In this document: piece after piece, positions 46,916 to 59,080 of the stretch
Layout of the letters: every line of letters begins with the position of its first letter
Numbering within the stretch: the stretch's first letter is position 1
DNA from: Ottelia alismoides
Taxonomy: Eukaryota > Streptophyta > Magnoliopsida > Alismatales > Hydrocharitaceae
Direction of reading: 5' to 3'
NCBI GenBank assembly: GCA_037367405.1
Contig: JAZKJV010003256.1
Coordinates: 1,550,001 to 1,614,000, forward strand
DNA: 64,000 nucleotides
The notes under the pieces: generated by a model
What the model was told of the DNA's origin: nothing
The model's database searches: none
Seen by the model: only the letters and a program-made list of their open reading frames with translations
Made by a program: the position numbers and the translations under genes

Positions 46916-49046
46916 AATTTATTTGAAAAATAAGGGAAAAAGAAAGAAAGTTAGAATGAATTTCTTGTCCCAAACCAATTCATGAAAATAGACAAAGGAC
47001 AGAGCTCGATCGGGCTTAAAACAAACATTTTGTCAGAGCCTTAACTAGGATTAGGAATTTATTCTCAACAGCCCTCAAGTTCCACAAATCCTTATTTAGG
47101 TTCACCTCAACAACTAGCTCATATCCACTCATCCATATCGCTAACTCTATAAACTTTGAATTCAGTCTATATTGTATGTGAATTGTGTTAGCTCTTCCTG
47201 CTTAAAGAAGCAAAGAAACAACCCATCCAAACAATACACTCCCACTGGGCCCTCATCCAGTTAATATTTCCTAGAGGAGGGGGGTATTCCCTTCTAAGGT
47301 CAGCTCATGTTGTGTCCACAATCAAATAGAGAGAGAAAGTAGAAGAATGGCAAGAGAACTAGAGTACGACCAGTATAGACGCATCTATTTGCAAAGCCTA
47401 GCTAGTGTAACTAAGTCTCCACTAAGATGTGCATGATTTTTGGTGGAAGCTTGGACCATTGTGGTCATATTTGTATTTGGTGGCTTCTTATTTAAATTAA
47501 TTTTGTAAAGTTGCTTGCACTGCATCAATCTTTTTGTGCCTCGATGGATATAGCATCTTTTAGTTCTGTCCATTTTTTTAGGTCTTGGAAAATTTGTGCC
47601 AGCAGATCCTTCCCTCATCCAAAGTATTATTTCAACCCCAATCTCTTGTCTTTAGATGTCCGCACCACTAGACAAGGATGAAAATGCACCAGTAAAATGG
47701 AATGCCATTCACAACCCCATGCAAATCGAGCCAAGTGCAAAGTGCATGTGTCCAAAATTGGTTCATTGATGAAGAGTTGAACGGATGACACCAAATGTTC
47801 TACTTAGGAACGTTTAAGTTGACTTCCCAAACATTGTCTTATGGAACCCAAAGATTTAAGTCAAAGACCTGAAAAGTCTAAATTCATGTTCCTAACTAGG
47901 CTCCTTACAATGAAAGTTAAAGGTCATAATCAAGATCCATCCTTTAGATTGTTCCCAATCTTTAGTTTAAGAAACCAAACTTATTCTGAAAAATGCTAAT
48001 GCAAATGCAACCATATTTTTGTGAAGTATATTTTCTGAATTTTACTCATTTTATGGATTTTAAGGATTTTGTAATTTTTATGAATTTTAAGACTTTGCAT
48101 TTTTTAAAATTTTCAATTTCTATAAAAAAGTTTATGTACAATAATTTTACAAGATAAATTACTCATATTTTATTTGGATTAAATAACTAATGTATTTTAG
48201 AAATTTTATATACAATGGATTTTATAAGGATTAAATGAATTTTACACATATTTTAATAGATAAAATTTTGAATAAGTATTATATTTTAGATACATATTTT
48301 AAATACATGTTTTAAATAAGTAGTTTAAATAAGGGTTTTAGACATATTTTACTTATTTAAATGATTTTATAAATACTAAATAAATATATATAATGGGTTT
48401 TAAATTTATCCAGACCCACTTTTATGGATTTTATAGATGTAGAAAATACATAAAAGTATGAGTTATGCACACAAGTATATATATAATATATATGCACCCC
48501 CTATACTTAGCTTGTGCTATCTCCTCCTGGCATCAAAAGAGAAAAAGGAGGACATAACTCATGCTAAGTAAAAGTGTGTGAAAAAGAATAAAAGAATAAA
48601 AGTCAGTCGACCCCCTATATTTACGATCAAGTCATCGTAAGTATAGTGGAAGACAAAAATGAGGTGAGTGAGGAAAAAGAATATACAAATAAAGGAACAA
48701 AAGGAGAAAGAAAAACAAAATCAACGAAATCACTTAGTCCCCCCTATACTTAGGATAAGGAATCCTAGGTATAGAAAAGAATGTGGCCAAAAGTTTGGGA
48801 CCAATGATTAGTGTAAAAGAAAGGAAAACAAAACAAAAGTAAAAAGAATAAAAATCGAAAGATGCAAATCAACGGGAAATCGGTAGCTGCTATACTTAGG
48901 GTCTTATATTCTAAGCATATTAGACCAACAAAAAATGGAGACGATTGTGGACTACGAAGAACATACAGGTGGTGTACTCCAGAAAAATTGGAAGGCTAAC
49001 AGGTCTCTGTACAGAATGAACTGAAGTGGAAGAGTAGTCATGCATC
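46916..49046 (-). mobile_element. 3' untranslated region of element D
   Basis: About 2.1 kb between the last pol stop (49047) and the PPT, no coding features. It contains the hairpin array at 48497-48925 at its pol-proximal end, then AT-rich sequence, then blocks shared with the 3' UTRs of A1, A2 and B. Confidence 0.7.
48497..48925 (-). repeat. Four-hairpin PPT-like array of element D
   Basis: In plus coordinates: 48500-48570 (long arms CTTAGCTTGTGCTATCTCCTC and GAGGACATAACTCATGCTAAG, the equivalent of B's hairpin 4), 48612-48647 (TTACGAT/ATCGTAA), 48741-48774 (TATACTTAGGAT/ATCCTAGGTATA) and 48894-48922 (weaker). On the minus strand three of the four end in TATAGGGGG-like runs. Compared with B, TTAGGAT/ATCCTAA has become TTACGAT/ATCGTAA in one stem, a change on both sides that keeps pairing. 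Confidence 0.85.
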
Positions 49047-50170
49047 CTATACAAAGTAGATCACCTCAATACGAGCCAGATGATTAGTGGTCTCCACGAA
49101 TTGCTTGAGCATCTGCCCATTCACCACAAATGGCTCCGCACCAGTTGACACCTCTGATATAGCAATGCTTCCATTCTCGTGCATCATTCTAACTATATAC
49201 GGTCCTTCCTACTTGCTCATCAATATGCTAGGAAAAATTCTCAATCGTGCAATGAACAACCATACTTTCTGATCAGGAACAAAGATCTTTTGTTGAATAT
49301 ATCTATCATGCCATCTCTTCACTTTGTCCTTAAAAATGAGGGTGTTCTCGTATGCCTGATTTCGAATCTCTTCTAGCTCATTCAGATCCATCTTCCTCTT
49401 GGCTCCATCTTTCTACATCTCAAGTGAAATCTCTCTGATAGCCCATTCAGATTTGTGCATGATATCTATGGGCATATGGCATGGCTTCCCATAAACCAAT
49501 CTGAATTGTGAAGTACCTAAGGGAGTCTTATATGCAGTATGATATTCCTAAAGAACTTGGTCTAGATGCTGTGATCAGTTCTTCCTATCCGGTCGTACTA
49601 ATTTCCGAAGAATGGATTTCATCTCCCTATTTGAAACTTCGGTTGTGACGTTCGTCTGTGGGTGGTAAGGAGAAGCTACTCTGTGATCAATGCCATAGTT
49701 CTTCACAAGTTCTTTCACCTCCTTATTAATGAAATGGCTACCCCCATCTGAAATGAGAGTACATGGAATAACGAACTGTGAAATAATGTGTTCACTCAAG
49801 AACCTACACACTGTCCTACTATCAGCATCTCGTGTGGCCCATCTACTAACATAATTCACATCGAGAAGAATGTACTCAAAGCCATTGTTGAAAGGAGATG
49901 GTCCCATAAAATCAATGCCCCACGCGTCAAAGATCTCACAAATAATAACAGGTTGCATAGGCATCGCATCTCTAGTACCGACTATCCCTACTGCTCTCTG
50001 ACAATCTAGGCAACTCTTCACAAATGTGCAAGCATCTCTAGTAAGAGTTGGCCACCAAAATCCACTCTGAAGTACCTTTTGCACTGTCCTCTTCCCTGAA
50101 TGATGTCCCCCTGCCTCTAAGGAATGGCACATAGTGATGACACTGTTGTATTCCCCCTGAGGAATACATT
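49047..50170 (-). pseudogene. Athila-type integrase relic of element D
   Basis: Minus-strand frame shared with RT and RNase H. N-terminal zinc site: MCHSLEAGGHHSG ... SCLDCQR (about 50131-49985). Catalytic core: DAWGIDFMGP (first Asp, about 49920), LISDGGSHFIN (second Asp, about 49755) and TEVSNREMK with the Glu (about 49630), so the DDE triad is kept. The C-terminal part ends GPYIVRMMHENGS..VNGQMLKQF, with stop at 49047-49049. In-frame stops at 50169, 49575, 49548, 49413 and 49209; three sit where relatives have Trp. The enzyme would have inserted the element's cDNA. The longest open piece is 49575-50132. Confidence 0.92.
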
Positions 50171-50786
50171 ACCTGTAAACACAATCCGATCCCTCACGAA
50201 AAAGAATCGGATCCTCCCAATGGTAGTTGTGTGCCTCGAAAACTAGCATGTCGACTCGGTCCTTCGTCCAACCCTGTGGACTCTACTGTGCTACCAGAAA
50301 GTTCACTATATCTGCAAACCATGGAAGCTCTATAACTACAAAGATACTCTCATCTGGAAATCTCTTCACAATCTCTGGCGTGTACTCATTTGAAGGTTGC
50401 TCTATCTGTAATCAAGAGAGTTGATCAACTACCATGTTCTTTACCACAAGTTTATCTCTAATGTCCAATGCAAACTCATGAAGTAAGAGAATCCATCTAA
50501 GATGGCATGCCTTGGCATCCTTCTTCTCCATTAAGTATACGATAGATGAATGATATGTAAAAACTATAATCTTTGAGCCAAGAAGATATGATCTGAATTT
50601 CAACGTGAATACCACTGCCAACATCTCTTTCTCAGTCACTGTAAATCTGCATTGAGCATTATCTAAAGTACAACTGGCATAGTGGATAGCAACATGAAGT
50701 CCATTCCTCCTTTGTCCAAATACAGCCTTGACTGTAAAATCTGAAGCATCCGCCATGATCTCAAAGGGAAGAGACCAATCAGGTGT
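50171..50786 (-). pseudogene. RNase H relic of element D
   Basis: Minus strand, same frame as integrase. ADASDFTVKAVFGQ (first Asp, about 50750), TEKEMLAVVFTLKFRSYL (Glu, about 50640), VFTYHSSIVYL (about 50545) and NMVVDQLS (about 50425). Relatives read YTDHAA at the third site; here the Asp is Tyr, so this copy would be catalytically dead even without the stops at 50412 and 50283. The stop at 50412 replaces the Arg of the usual DHLSRL by a CGA-to-TGA change. Confidence 0.88.
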
Positions 50787-51995
50787 CTATAGGACAAGAG
50801 CACTGATAATCATCTCTTTCAACATGAGGAAGTCACTAATACATCTGTCATCTAACAAGAACTCGATGTCTTTGCCTAATAATTCAATTAACGGTCGGGC
50901 AATCTTAGAAGAATTCTGGATAAACCGACAATAGAAGCCAACATGCCAACCAAAAGACCATAACTGCTTGATGTTGGATGGTGGCTCGAGATGCTTGATG
51001 ACATCCACCTTGGCAGGGTCAACCTCCCTGCCTCTCTTGGAGATGACATGCCCCAACACGAACCCGTTTGTAACCGTAAAATGTCTCTTTTCCCACAACA
51101 AAAGGATATCTACCTCACAGTATTTATCAAGAAACTAGTCTAGGTGCGCTAAACAATCGTCAAAGGACTCATCATAGGCCAAAAAATCATCCATAAAGAC
51201 CTCAAGATAATATGCAACCATGACTGCAAAAATGGCAAGCGTGCACCTCTGGAATGTAGCAGGGGCATTGCACAATCCAAAGGGCATCCATCTAAAATCA
51301 CATGTGCTGAAGGGACATGTGAAAGTGGTCTTCTCCTGATCGTCAGGAGCAATAGTAACCTTATTGTATCCGAAGTTACCATCAAGGAAATAGAAATACT
51401 CCTTCCCAACCAACCTTTCTATGACATGGTATATAAAAAGCAAAGGGAAGTGGTCCTTCTTCATCGTGGCGTTCAATTTCCTGTAATCAATGCACACCTG
51501 CCATGACGTGGTTACTCTCTTTGGAATCTCCTCTCCATTCTCATTCTTAACCATATGAATTCCTGACTTCTTCGGGACAACATGTAATGGGCTAACCCAT
51601 TTAGAGTTGGAGATGGGATAAATAAAGCATGTGTTGCACCATTTCATGATCTCTTTCTTGACAACATCTCGTAAAATAGGATTCAGCCTGCACTCAAACT
51701 CTCTAGATGGTCTGTTGTCATGATTAAGATAGATATGATGAGAACACAAAGTAGGAATTATCCCACAGAGATCAGATACAGTCCAACAAATGTCCTTGCG
51801 GTTTCTTTCAAGAATCTCCATCAGACGAGATTCTTGCTCTTCGGTCAAAGATGAGATGATAATGACCGGAAACCGTTGATGTCGACCTGCAAGGAAAGAA
51901 TATTTAATATTTGGTGGCAGCGTCTTCAGTTCTAGCAAGGTAAGATCAGGCCCTACTGTAACCTCATCTGTACGTGTAATGGGATCTTGTGCTGG
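50787..51995 (-). pseudogene. Athila-type reverse transcriptase relic of element D
   Basis: The best-kept domain: one open piece of 267 codons (51135-51938). Motifs in order: LELKTLPPNIKYSFL, WVSPLHVVPKKSG (about 51595), VCIDYRKLNA (51480), FLDGNFGYN (51385), TFTCPFSTC..WMPFGLCNAPATFQR (51330-51250) and VFMDDFLAY (about 51180), where FMDDF is the Athila form of the YxDD catalytic site. The connection part continues after a stop at 51135 to a stop at 50787 (WEKRHFTV, VLGHVIS, FYCRFI). Upstream, the protease lies in another frame, so a shift occurs near 52000. FLDGNFGYN has Asn-Phe where relatives have Tyr-Ser. Confidence 0.93.
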
Positions 51996-52740
51996 TGGTA
52001 GACGTATCTACAATATGGTTATCCACCATCTTAATATGCTCTAGAGTCAGACTATAGAAGATGTCTAAAACACCATCCGACTCGCTATTGTTCTCATCCT
52101 CAGAATGACTAGAAGAAAATAACTTAGCTAAATGAAACTTAGTCTCTAAATAATCTAAAGTGGAGGAATTGTGTAAACTCTCTAAATATGAAATGTCTGC
52201 AATTAAATCATCCTCTACTAGGATATCCTGGGTCTCTATTTGAAACCTCTCAAGGTCATCAAGCTGAACCTCATCCATGTAATCACAGGTGGCTAAAGAA
52301 CTCAAGGCATATGAACTGGTTGTAGACGCATCATTGGATGTGTGTGATTCTCTTGACATCTCTAGATGTACCTTCTCACACTCGATGCAAAAAGATACCT
52401 TCCCTCTATCATAATCGAAGAGGGCCTTTGCGGTCTCCAATAAAGGCCTCCCAAGAATGATCGGGGTAAGGTGCAAATGTGTAGGGCAATCCATGTCCAG
52501 GACAATAAAGTCTAATGGGAATTACAGGCCCTTCACAGTCATGATAACGTTCCTCAAAATGCCCCTACGTCTCTTTACAGATCTATCAACAAAATGAAGG
52601 ATCACGCGGGATTTGTAAAGAGAACCTAACTCAAGCTTGTCGAGTAAAAAAGATGGTAATAAATTGATGGAGGAACTGTAATCTAATAGAGTGCGATCGA
52701 ATGCTGCATGTGAAATCTTGCATCTGACATAATATTCTCA
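51996..52740 (-). pseudogene. Aspartic protease and linker relic of element D
   Basis: Minus strand. TLLDYSSSINLLPSF (about 52690-52650) is the active-site loop; relatives read DLGAS, so Gly is Ser as in element B. Then LELGSLYKSRVILHF, RSVKRRRGILRNVI and, after a stop at about 52525, LDFIVLDMD and TPIILGRPLLETAKALFDY (about 52460-52410). A 150-residue acidic linker follows (VQLDDLERFQIETQD, SSSHSEDENNSESD) up to a stop at 51964. Frame differs from RT. Confidence 0.88.
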
Positions 52741-54434
52741 TGAATCCTTCTTCTTCTTGGGTAATCTGTTATGAATAGCACATGATGTGGTCTTGGTCCA
52801 AACATGTTTCTCTGTATGCGATCTCTTCTTCCTACGTGTGGTACATCTATTCTTCAACTGTTCCTTGAGCGCAGGGAAGTGAGCCATGGCATCATGGAGT
52901 GGAATCTTCAGAAAAATGTGATCTTTCAATAAACGCTTAGTCTCTGTAGTGAAAACATTCTTTTTTGTATTTTTCTTTACTTGTTCATACAAAGCATCGG
53001 GAAAAGGAACAAACTTAGGAACAACAAAATCAACATCTTTATTCAAATTAGAATCAACATGTACATCGAGAGTCTCAGAAGCTTTAAAATAGGAAAAGAA
53101 AAATCTGCATCAAGAGTGTCTACATGGTCTAGTGTGGTATCATCGTCTGACGTGCCTATGCCCATGTCTATTGTCTCGACATCGCTCCCATATCTCTCAT
53201 CATCAGGTTGGACATCACACTGATCCTCATCACCATTTGGTTCTCCTCCTCGGCATCAAGATGTAAATCATGGATTGGCTCTCGCTCCTTATCATGTGCC
53301 CCCTCTTCCTCTCGATCAAGTGCTCGTGGTGATATATCGCTCTTGAGTCGAATGAAGTTGGATAAAAATTCAGGAAAAGAGATCATACCTGTAGTGGTGT
53401 CTACCTGGTCTTGGTGCCTCCTCTTGTTGTTCAGATTCATCTGAGGCTGGGCTAGAGTGTGGTCTTGGGCGCGGTTAACTCATACAAGCGATGGTTAACC
53501 CACTCCATTTCTGTCCTATGTGTGGTCTGAAGCATGCTCAAAATGTCCGTAGTCTAATTCAGTGTCAGGGCATGTGAAGACATCTCAGACTCAGTGTGGT
53601 GACCATGTTTGTCTACTCTCTTCTGCCTAGGAGTGTGTTGTTGTGGTACGTACGACTGAGGAGATCTACGTGGTGTAAAAGACTGTTGTTGCTACTCGTA
53701 ATGATATGGCTATGAGTGTGTAGTAAGGTACTAAAAAGAATGTGGTCTCTGGTATGCATGCTGATGAGACTGTTGTTGCATGTAATGCTTGTGGTGGTGG
53801 AAATGTGGATGTACATGTTGCGGATGACTGCATTGCTGCTGCTGGTGTACGCTATGAGGAGTGAAGTGTGGTGAAGGTTGAACAAGAGTGTACCATATCT
53901 CGTTGATCTTAAGAGTGGCCTGAGAATCAACATCAACAACTATAAGGTTGGTGATCTAGCTCTAATCAGCATTGAACGGATCCTCATGCCTATTAATCTA
54001 TGGATTCTCAGTAGGTTGAACTAGCTCGTTCTGAAAAAACTGAATCTGGTGGGTGGGAGGAGTGGGTAAAGATCTCCGAACAGGCTGAGAAGCAAAAGGA
54101 GTGCACGACTGCTGGTATTGAAGCTGCAAATCGGCCACCTTCTTTGTCAGATTGCTCAACTGTTGGGGAATGATGAGAGTTTCTCCAATTTTCAGAATGG
54201 CTGCAAATCCTAAACTTGCTTCTGAATCATGTCGACTAATGTCATCTTCTCACTAATAAATCCCATGTCAGACTATGACTCAAACTCTGAAACATGTGCC
54301 ATCTTCTGATGCTCTTTGTGGTGTTGTGGATGTGGGCCCTTCTGGAATGCCCAAGTGGAATCAATGATGCATGAATTCTCTGCCATCACCTCAAAGATGG
54401 ACCATGTTGGACATGCGAGCCCACGGCGAGCCAT
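52741..54434 (-). pseudogene. Gag-related and linker region of element D
   Basis: Minus strand. The 102-codon piece 52738-53046 (PFPDALYEQVKKNTKK, IPLHDAMAHFPALKEQLKNR) is the segment between gag and protease of Athila elements and aligns with B at 16147-16320. Further upstream the frame is broken and turns rich in His, Gln and Pro (about 53500-53900), then a charged part. A possible start is the ATG at 54434 (MARRGLACPTWSIFEVMAE), open to a stop near 54277. The core Gag motif seen in element C is not present, so the front part of gag is missing or lies beyond the copia insertion. Confidence 0.6.
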
Positions 54435-56100
54435 TACGCAATAAATGTTATTGCAAATATCATTCCTTGATCTGAAATGAAGAATAACTAATTTGCATAG
54501 TAGGTCCCTTAGTACAATTAGGGTTATGTACCATGGACGTCTTAATGATCATACAGTTGTTGATTCAATTATTGAATGATAGAGGCTGGTGCTTTGATGA
54601 ATATCCAAAGAGTTAGATTGAGGACTCATCAAGTATCGTCAAATTATTGTTAAGAGAGGATCTCCAGCCTGAGTAGGAGATGGCAATCCTTTCTCACTTA
54701 GTTGATATTTGACCGACCTCTTGATGCAGGTCCTCTACATGGGAATAGAGATTCAGAGGTGTCAGATTAGTTAGGTCAAAGAGTTGACTTAACGAGATCG
54801 AGATAACCAAAGACCTATGTAGTATGCTGTCACGATATAGGCATGCATCCTCTGACCGGAGACAGATGCGTTACTATATGTCTAAGTATGTACATTTGGC
54901 AGACCAATAGGTTGATGACCTAATCAAGGTCTATACACCGACACGCTGGTGTGCATACAAGGGCATATGAGTAATACTATATCTTAAAGGGATCATACAG
55001 GTTCATTTCATGAACTAGAAGACATGAACTCACTCATGAGATATTGGGAAGAATCAAATTCCACACGCACTCGTCTTGCTTTGGAAGCGTGACTGAATTT
55101 GTAAGGTTTATTATATACTTTTGGAAAGTATATGATCAACACCTAGGTATGATATATGCTTTTGGAAAGTATATGATCGATACCAACTCCTAATGGTCGA
55201 ATGAGAAACTTAATGATAAATCCTTGAAGCAGACAATTTAAAATTGATCTTATACTTCTGGATTATTCTCGGTCTTCCAGTATGCAAGTTGTATAGGTAT
55301 TAAGAATACCTGAGGGTGATGTGATCATAAACGGTTGTATAACCATGACGCTTCCATTCCTAGGGAGTGATGAAACAGGTCTGGATTTTAGTGACTCCTC
55401 TTAGTAGAGAAGTAATCTGATCTTAGTCCAAATATTGGACATTGATTTGAATGTGATTCAGATGCAATGAGAAGATTAGATTTGCGGTCTTGATTTAATC
55501 AAGAATCTATGGGAGGCCCGAGATCTAGATTTGGGATGTGATCTCAATATCCAAGTCACTATACATGGAACAATACAATCGCCATGTCCTTATCTCCAAG
55601 TATCCATGGAGAAATGGCATTATCCTTGAAAGAATTCAGGATAATTTCATTGTTGATATATGTATCCGAGCATTGAGAACAATAGATAGTTAAATGTGAT
55701 TTAATTATCATATGAATTTGATTCATATTATAAGGAGAGTTATGTTAGATAATTAAATATGATTTGATTATCAAAGATGTAAATAATGTGAATGTGATTC
55801 ATATTATTTTGGCACATGAGAATAGAGATCCAAGATGATTAAATGCGATTCAATTATCATAGATATGAATAATGTGAATAGCAATATCCATATTGATCAT
55901 ATATATTATAAATGTGATTTATAATATATAAGAGAGAGCTATTTGTAACTTACATTTGTTAATTATTTGTTGATGTGAATTGGATGCACATTGGAAAATT
56001 AATTGAGAATGTAATTTACATTTTATTTTGGGATGTGAATGTGATTCACAATTTTCTAATGGCAAGATTGCAATTTTCACAAAATAATTATCAATTATTT
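54435..56100. other. Unassigned stretch left of the copia promoter region
   Basis: About 1.7 kb without open frames. 55640-56060 contains several similar short units built around GTGATT(T/C)A(A)TTATCA and GTGAATGTGATTCATATT. 55116-55180 has a near repeat of TATACTTTTGGAAAGTATATGATC-like sequence (55113-55133 and 55147-55171), itself partly palindromic. It may be a longer copia LTR, a 5' UTR remnant of D, or a third element; I cannot decide. Confidence 0.35.
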
Positions 56101-56467
56101 TTGTTGAATAATTTACAACAAGTTTTGTTGTAAATCTTGGAGATTTTCAAGGAGTAATGCAATCTCATGAGATTGCATGATATTACACATCCATAAGATA
56201 TGGTGGACGGCCACAAACTCCTATAAGGATAGGGTGGCCGTCCCCCTATAATCTTGGATTGATGTAATCTCTACTTCTTTATCTCCATATGAGATTGATT
56301 TATTTTTAGGATTAATTTATATTTATTTATCAATATATATGTAATCTAAATTAAATTAATTATTGTTGGTTTTTACCAACAAAATCTTAGCCATTGAAAG
56401 AAACACAAATCAATGTGAGACATTGGATTTGTGTTGCCCATGGATTGAGATCCATGGATCCCAAAAT

Positions 56468-56480
56468 ATTATAAATAGAA
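56468..56480 (+). promoter_or_regulatory. TATA box of the copia LTR
   Basis: ATTATAAATAGAAG about 40-60 bases upstream of a CT-rich start-like region, the best promoter core in the window. Confidence 0.6.
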
Positions 56481-56519
56481 GGGCCCCCTTGCTCTTCAAA
56501 TGCTAATGAGAAACACAAG

Positions 56520-56560
56520 ACTCTCTCTCTCTCTCTCTACACGCCCTCTCTCTCTCTCAT
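56520..56560 (+). repeat. CT microsatellite in the copia LTR
   Basis: Two CT runs, ACTCTCTCTCTCTCTCTC and CCTCTCTCTCTCTC, separated by TACACGC. Pyrimidine-rich leaders just after the TATA box are common in plant genes and LTRs. Confidence 0.85.
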
Positions 56561-57043
56561 ATAGCCATCCACCATGGATGCCCTAAAGAGAGTCTCCATC
56601 GCCGCAGCGTCATCGTTATGCTGGCCGATCGTTTGCTCGTGGATCTCTGTCTCTTTCAGTGCGCCTCGCTCATGAAGAAGACGTCGGGTCTTGTGTGTCG
56701 AGATCAGGAGATCCACCGCTTGGATCATCAACATGGATTGCGAGAAGCACACGTTTCATCAACACGCTCGTAAGCATCTCCTCCGTCAGATCGGACTTGA
56801 AACAGGAGGTCTCTTCATTTAGAGACTCGATCGCAACCACGCTTCAAGAGATAATCCTATTACTTGTTTGTGTTTTAGACGAAATGATCCGAGAAGTGTT
56901 ATTGGATCATGTGGTTTCGTCACATGAAACTTTTTTAATTTCCGCTGCCTCGAGCAACTAGTGCGACTAGTCGCTTCTGATCGCATACGAAGCGATCCTC
57001 ACGCTTCTGTGATGCGCTTAAGGATCTACCCATATCCTTCAAG

Positions 57044-57056
57044 TGGTATCGGAGCC
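57044..57056 (+). promoter_or_regulatory. Primer binding site of the copia element (initiator Met tRNA type)
   Basis: TGGTATCGGAGCC is the usual copia PBS TGGTATCAGAGCC with one change, two bases downstream of the LTR end. It gives plus-strand polarity, agreeing with the pol relic. Confidence 0.85.
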
Positions 57057-59080
57057 TTAGGTCGGAGATTTTGGATATGATCCATAAACCTAAGGCGAAT
57101 TGGGTTCGTTAGGATTTGCAAAATTTTTCTCGCATTTTATTTTCACATCTATATTTTGTGATTATTTTTAGCCCTTTTAAAATTTTTTAAACATGAAAAT
57201 AAAACTTGGTTTTTTTCCCCATTAAATAAGGAAACTATAGGATCAGAGTTTGCTTGATTTCGAATCTGTTTGCTCAAATTATGATCAAATTAGTGAACAT
57301 GTATCCACTGTTTCGGAGACTGCGAATCTTAACGTAGTTATAGAGTTAATTTCGATTTTGAGATTCCTAGAAATGCATGAAAATCACTTAGGTTCTTTTT
57401 TAAATCGAATTACCAAACTTTGGAAGCTTACTTTGCTTAATTTGGATTTAAATTGATTAAGATATGCTAATTTTGAGTAAGTGAGGGTCACTGCTGGAAA
57501 TTACTTTCCTAATCAAGAACCTTGTGATTGTCATTTACTTAATTTGTGAAATTAAATGGTTTAATTTCCTGGAATAATTATGGATAAATATTTGTGAAAT
57601 ATTTGATGATAATTATTTCCTTAAATGACATTGCCTTAACCAATATATGATTAGATGTGATCTAGATCACAATTGGTTACACAATCTACTTTCCAACAAA
57701 TAATGTTGCTTGAATAGGATTTGAGATTTGTTTAGCAGATGTCATTATAATGTTAATAAAAAATGTTTTAATTATTATATATGATATAACATCGGTTGAA
57801 AAACCGATTATCATCTCAAGTACACAATGATCAATCTGGCATTATCCTTTTCTGAGGTGGATATGGTGTCTAGTCAGGAGCGTTGGGGTAGTAGGTTGCA
57901 CCGTGTGTGGCCTGTCTCACTCCCGTTGGTACTGGCCATGACAATAGCTAGGGACTCGATAATGGAGGAGAGATCATGATGTATTTTTCTAATTATTAAA
58001 ATTCAGAATAATACGTATTTAAGAAAATACCATATTCAAGTAAAATAAGGATTGCTTGTTGGATATTAATTGGATCATTAATTTAATATGATTAGATTAA
58101 TTGGAATCCAATTAAAACTAAAACACTCTATTATTAATAGAGTTGTTATTTCCCTTGGAAGAATTAATCATAATGAATATGATTCATGAGGATTAATTAG
58201 AATTTGAATATGATATGGCACATAAGTGACATCCATGGTCTCCCGTCAAGGCAGAGGTTTCTGTCACCAGGGATTGTATGTAGGAGATGCCTGTTCGAAG
58301 TGACAACTGCTGTATGCAAGCACATTTGGATCTGGATCTTTGCTTCTTAAAAGAGTAAGGACGTATGCGTAGTGACCCCAATATCAGATCCTCATATTAT
58401 TGGAGCGATATTGGATTGCGCATAACGAGTTTTATTCCTATTCACGATTGGTTTAATTAATGAAGGGTCAACATCACCTTAGGTGTGGTGGGCCCGGGTG
58501 TTAAAGACCGATTGGGAAATGCATGTTGGACTTGCAAGGCGGAATGCATTCCCTCTTCTTTTTATCGGAGTTACAAGTTCTTATATTATTGGGATATAAC
58601 AAAGATAAGGAAGGAGATCCCAGATCTTGCTGAGATATGATGGTAAGTATATCTCTTACATTGAAAGATATTAAGGGAATGAACTTTCAATGTTGACAAG
58701 GCAAGACAACTTTGATATAAAAATTCCTAAATCAAAGTAAAATATATTTTTATATATGCTTATGCAAATTTCTTATTTTAGATAATCCTTCAATAAACCC
58801 ACTCTATACTATACTCAATGATAACCAGTAAAATGTCATGGATTGGATCCATGATTAAGATATTGTACTTGTAGTTGGACACATATTGTATGGGGTTGCA
58901 ATGTGCAAGTTTCCTCATAATAATGAGGAGTGACAATTAAATAAACAATAGGACTACAACCCTAGGGTTTGTATGCCTCTACAGTCTTGATCTCTCATCG
59001 AATGTACTTTGGAAGTGACATGATAATGATGATCATAATTGTCGAATTATGCTTATAAAATCTAAGAAGATGTTTTGGCA
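57057..59080 (+). mobile_element. Leader and lost gag region of the copia element
   Basis: Two kilobases after the PBS contain no recognisable copia Gag and no long frame. Distinct GC-richer blocks at 57850-57975 (around GTGTGTGGCCTGTCTCACTC) and 58200-58620 (around GTGTGGTGGGCCCGGGTG) do not look coding; they may belong to another insertion. Gag is deleted, or decayed beyond reading. Confidence 0.45.

Larger units (their letters stand above)
56101..57041 (+). mobile_element. 5' LTR (promoter and transcribed part) of the copia element
   Basis: The 3' end is fixed at CA 57040-57041, two bases before a PBS. It holds a strong TATA box ATTATAAATAGAAG (56468-56480), a CT microsatellite and a GC-richer transcribed part. 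The left end is uncertain; TGTTG motifs at 56103 and 56130 are candidates. An inverted repeat GGTGGACGGCCA / GGTGGCCGTCC sits at about 56201-56243. Confidence 0.6.

Noticed and set aside
54435..56100. D's 5' LTR directly upstream of gag
   Set aside because: No L2 similarity, no PBS of the tRNA-Asp type and no LTR terminus found; left as unassigned.
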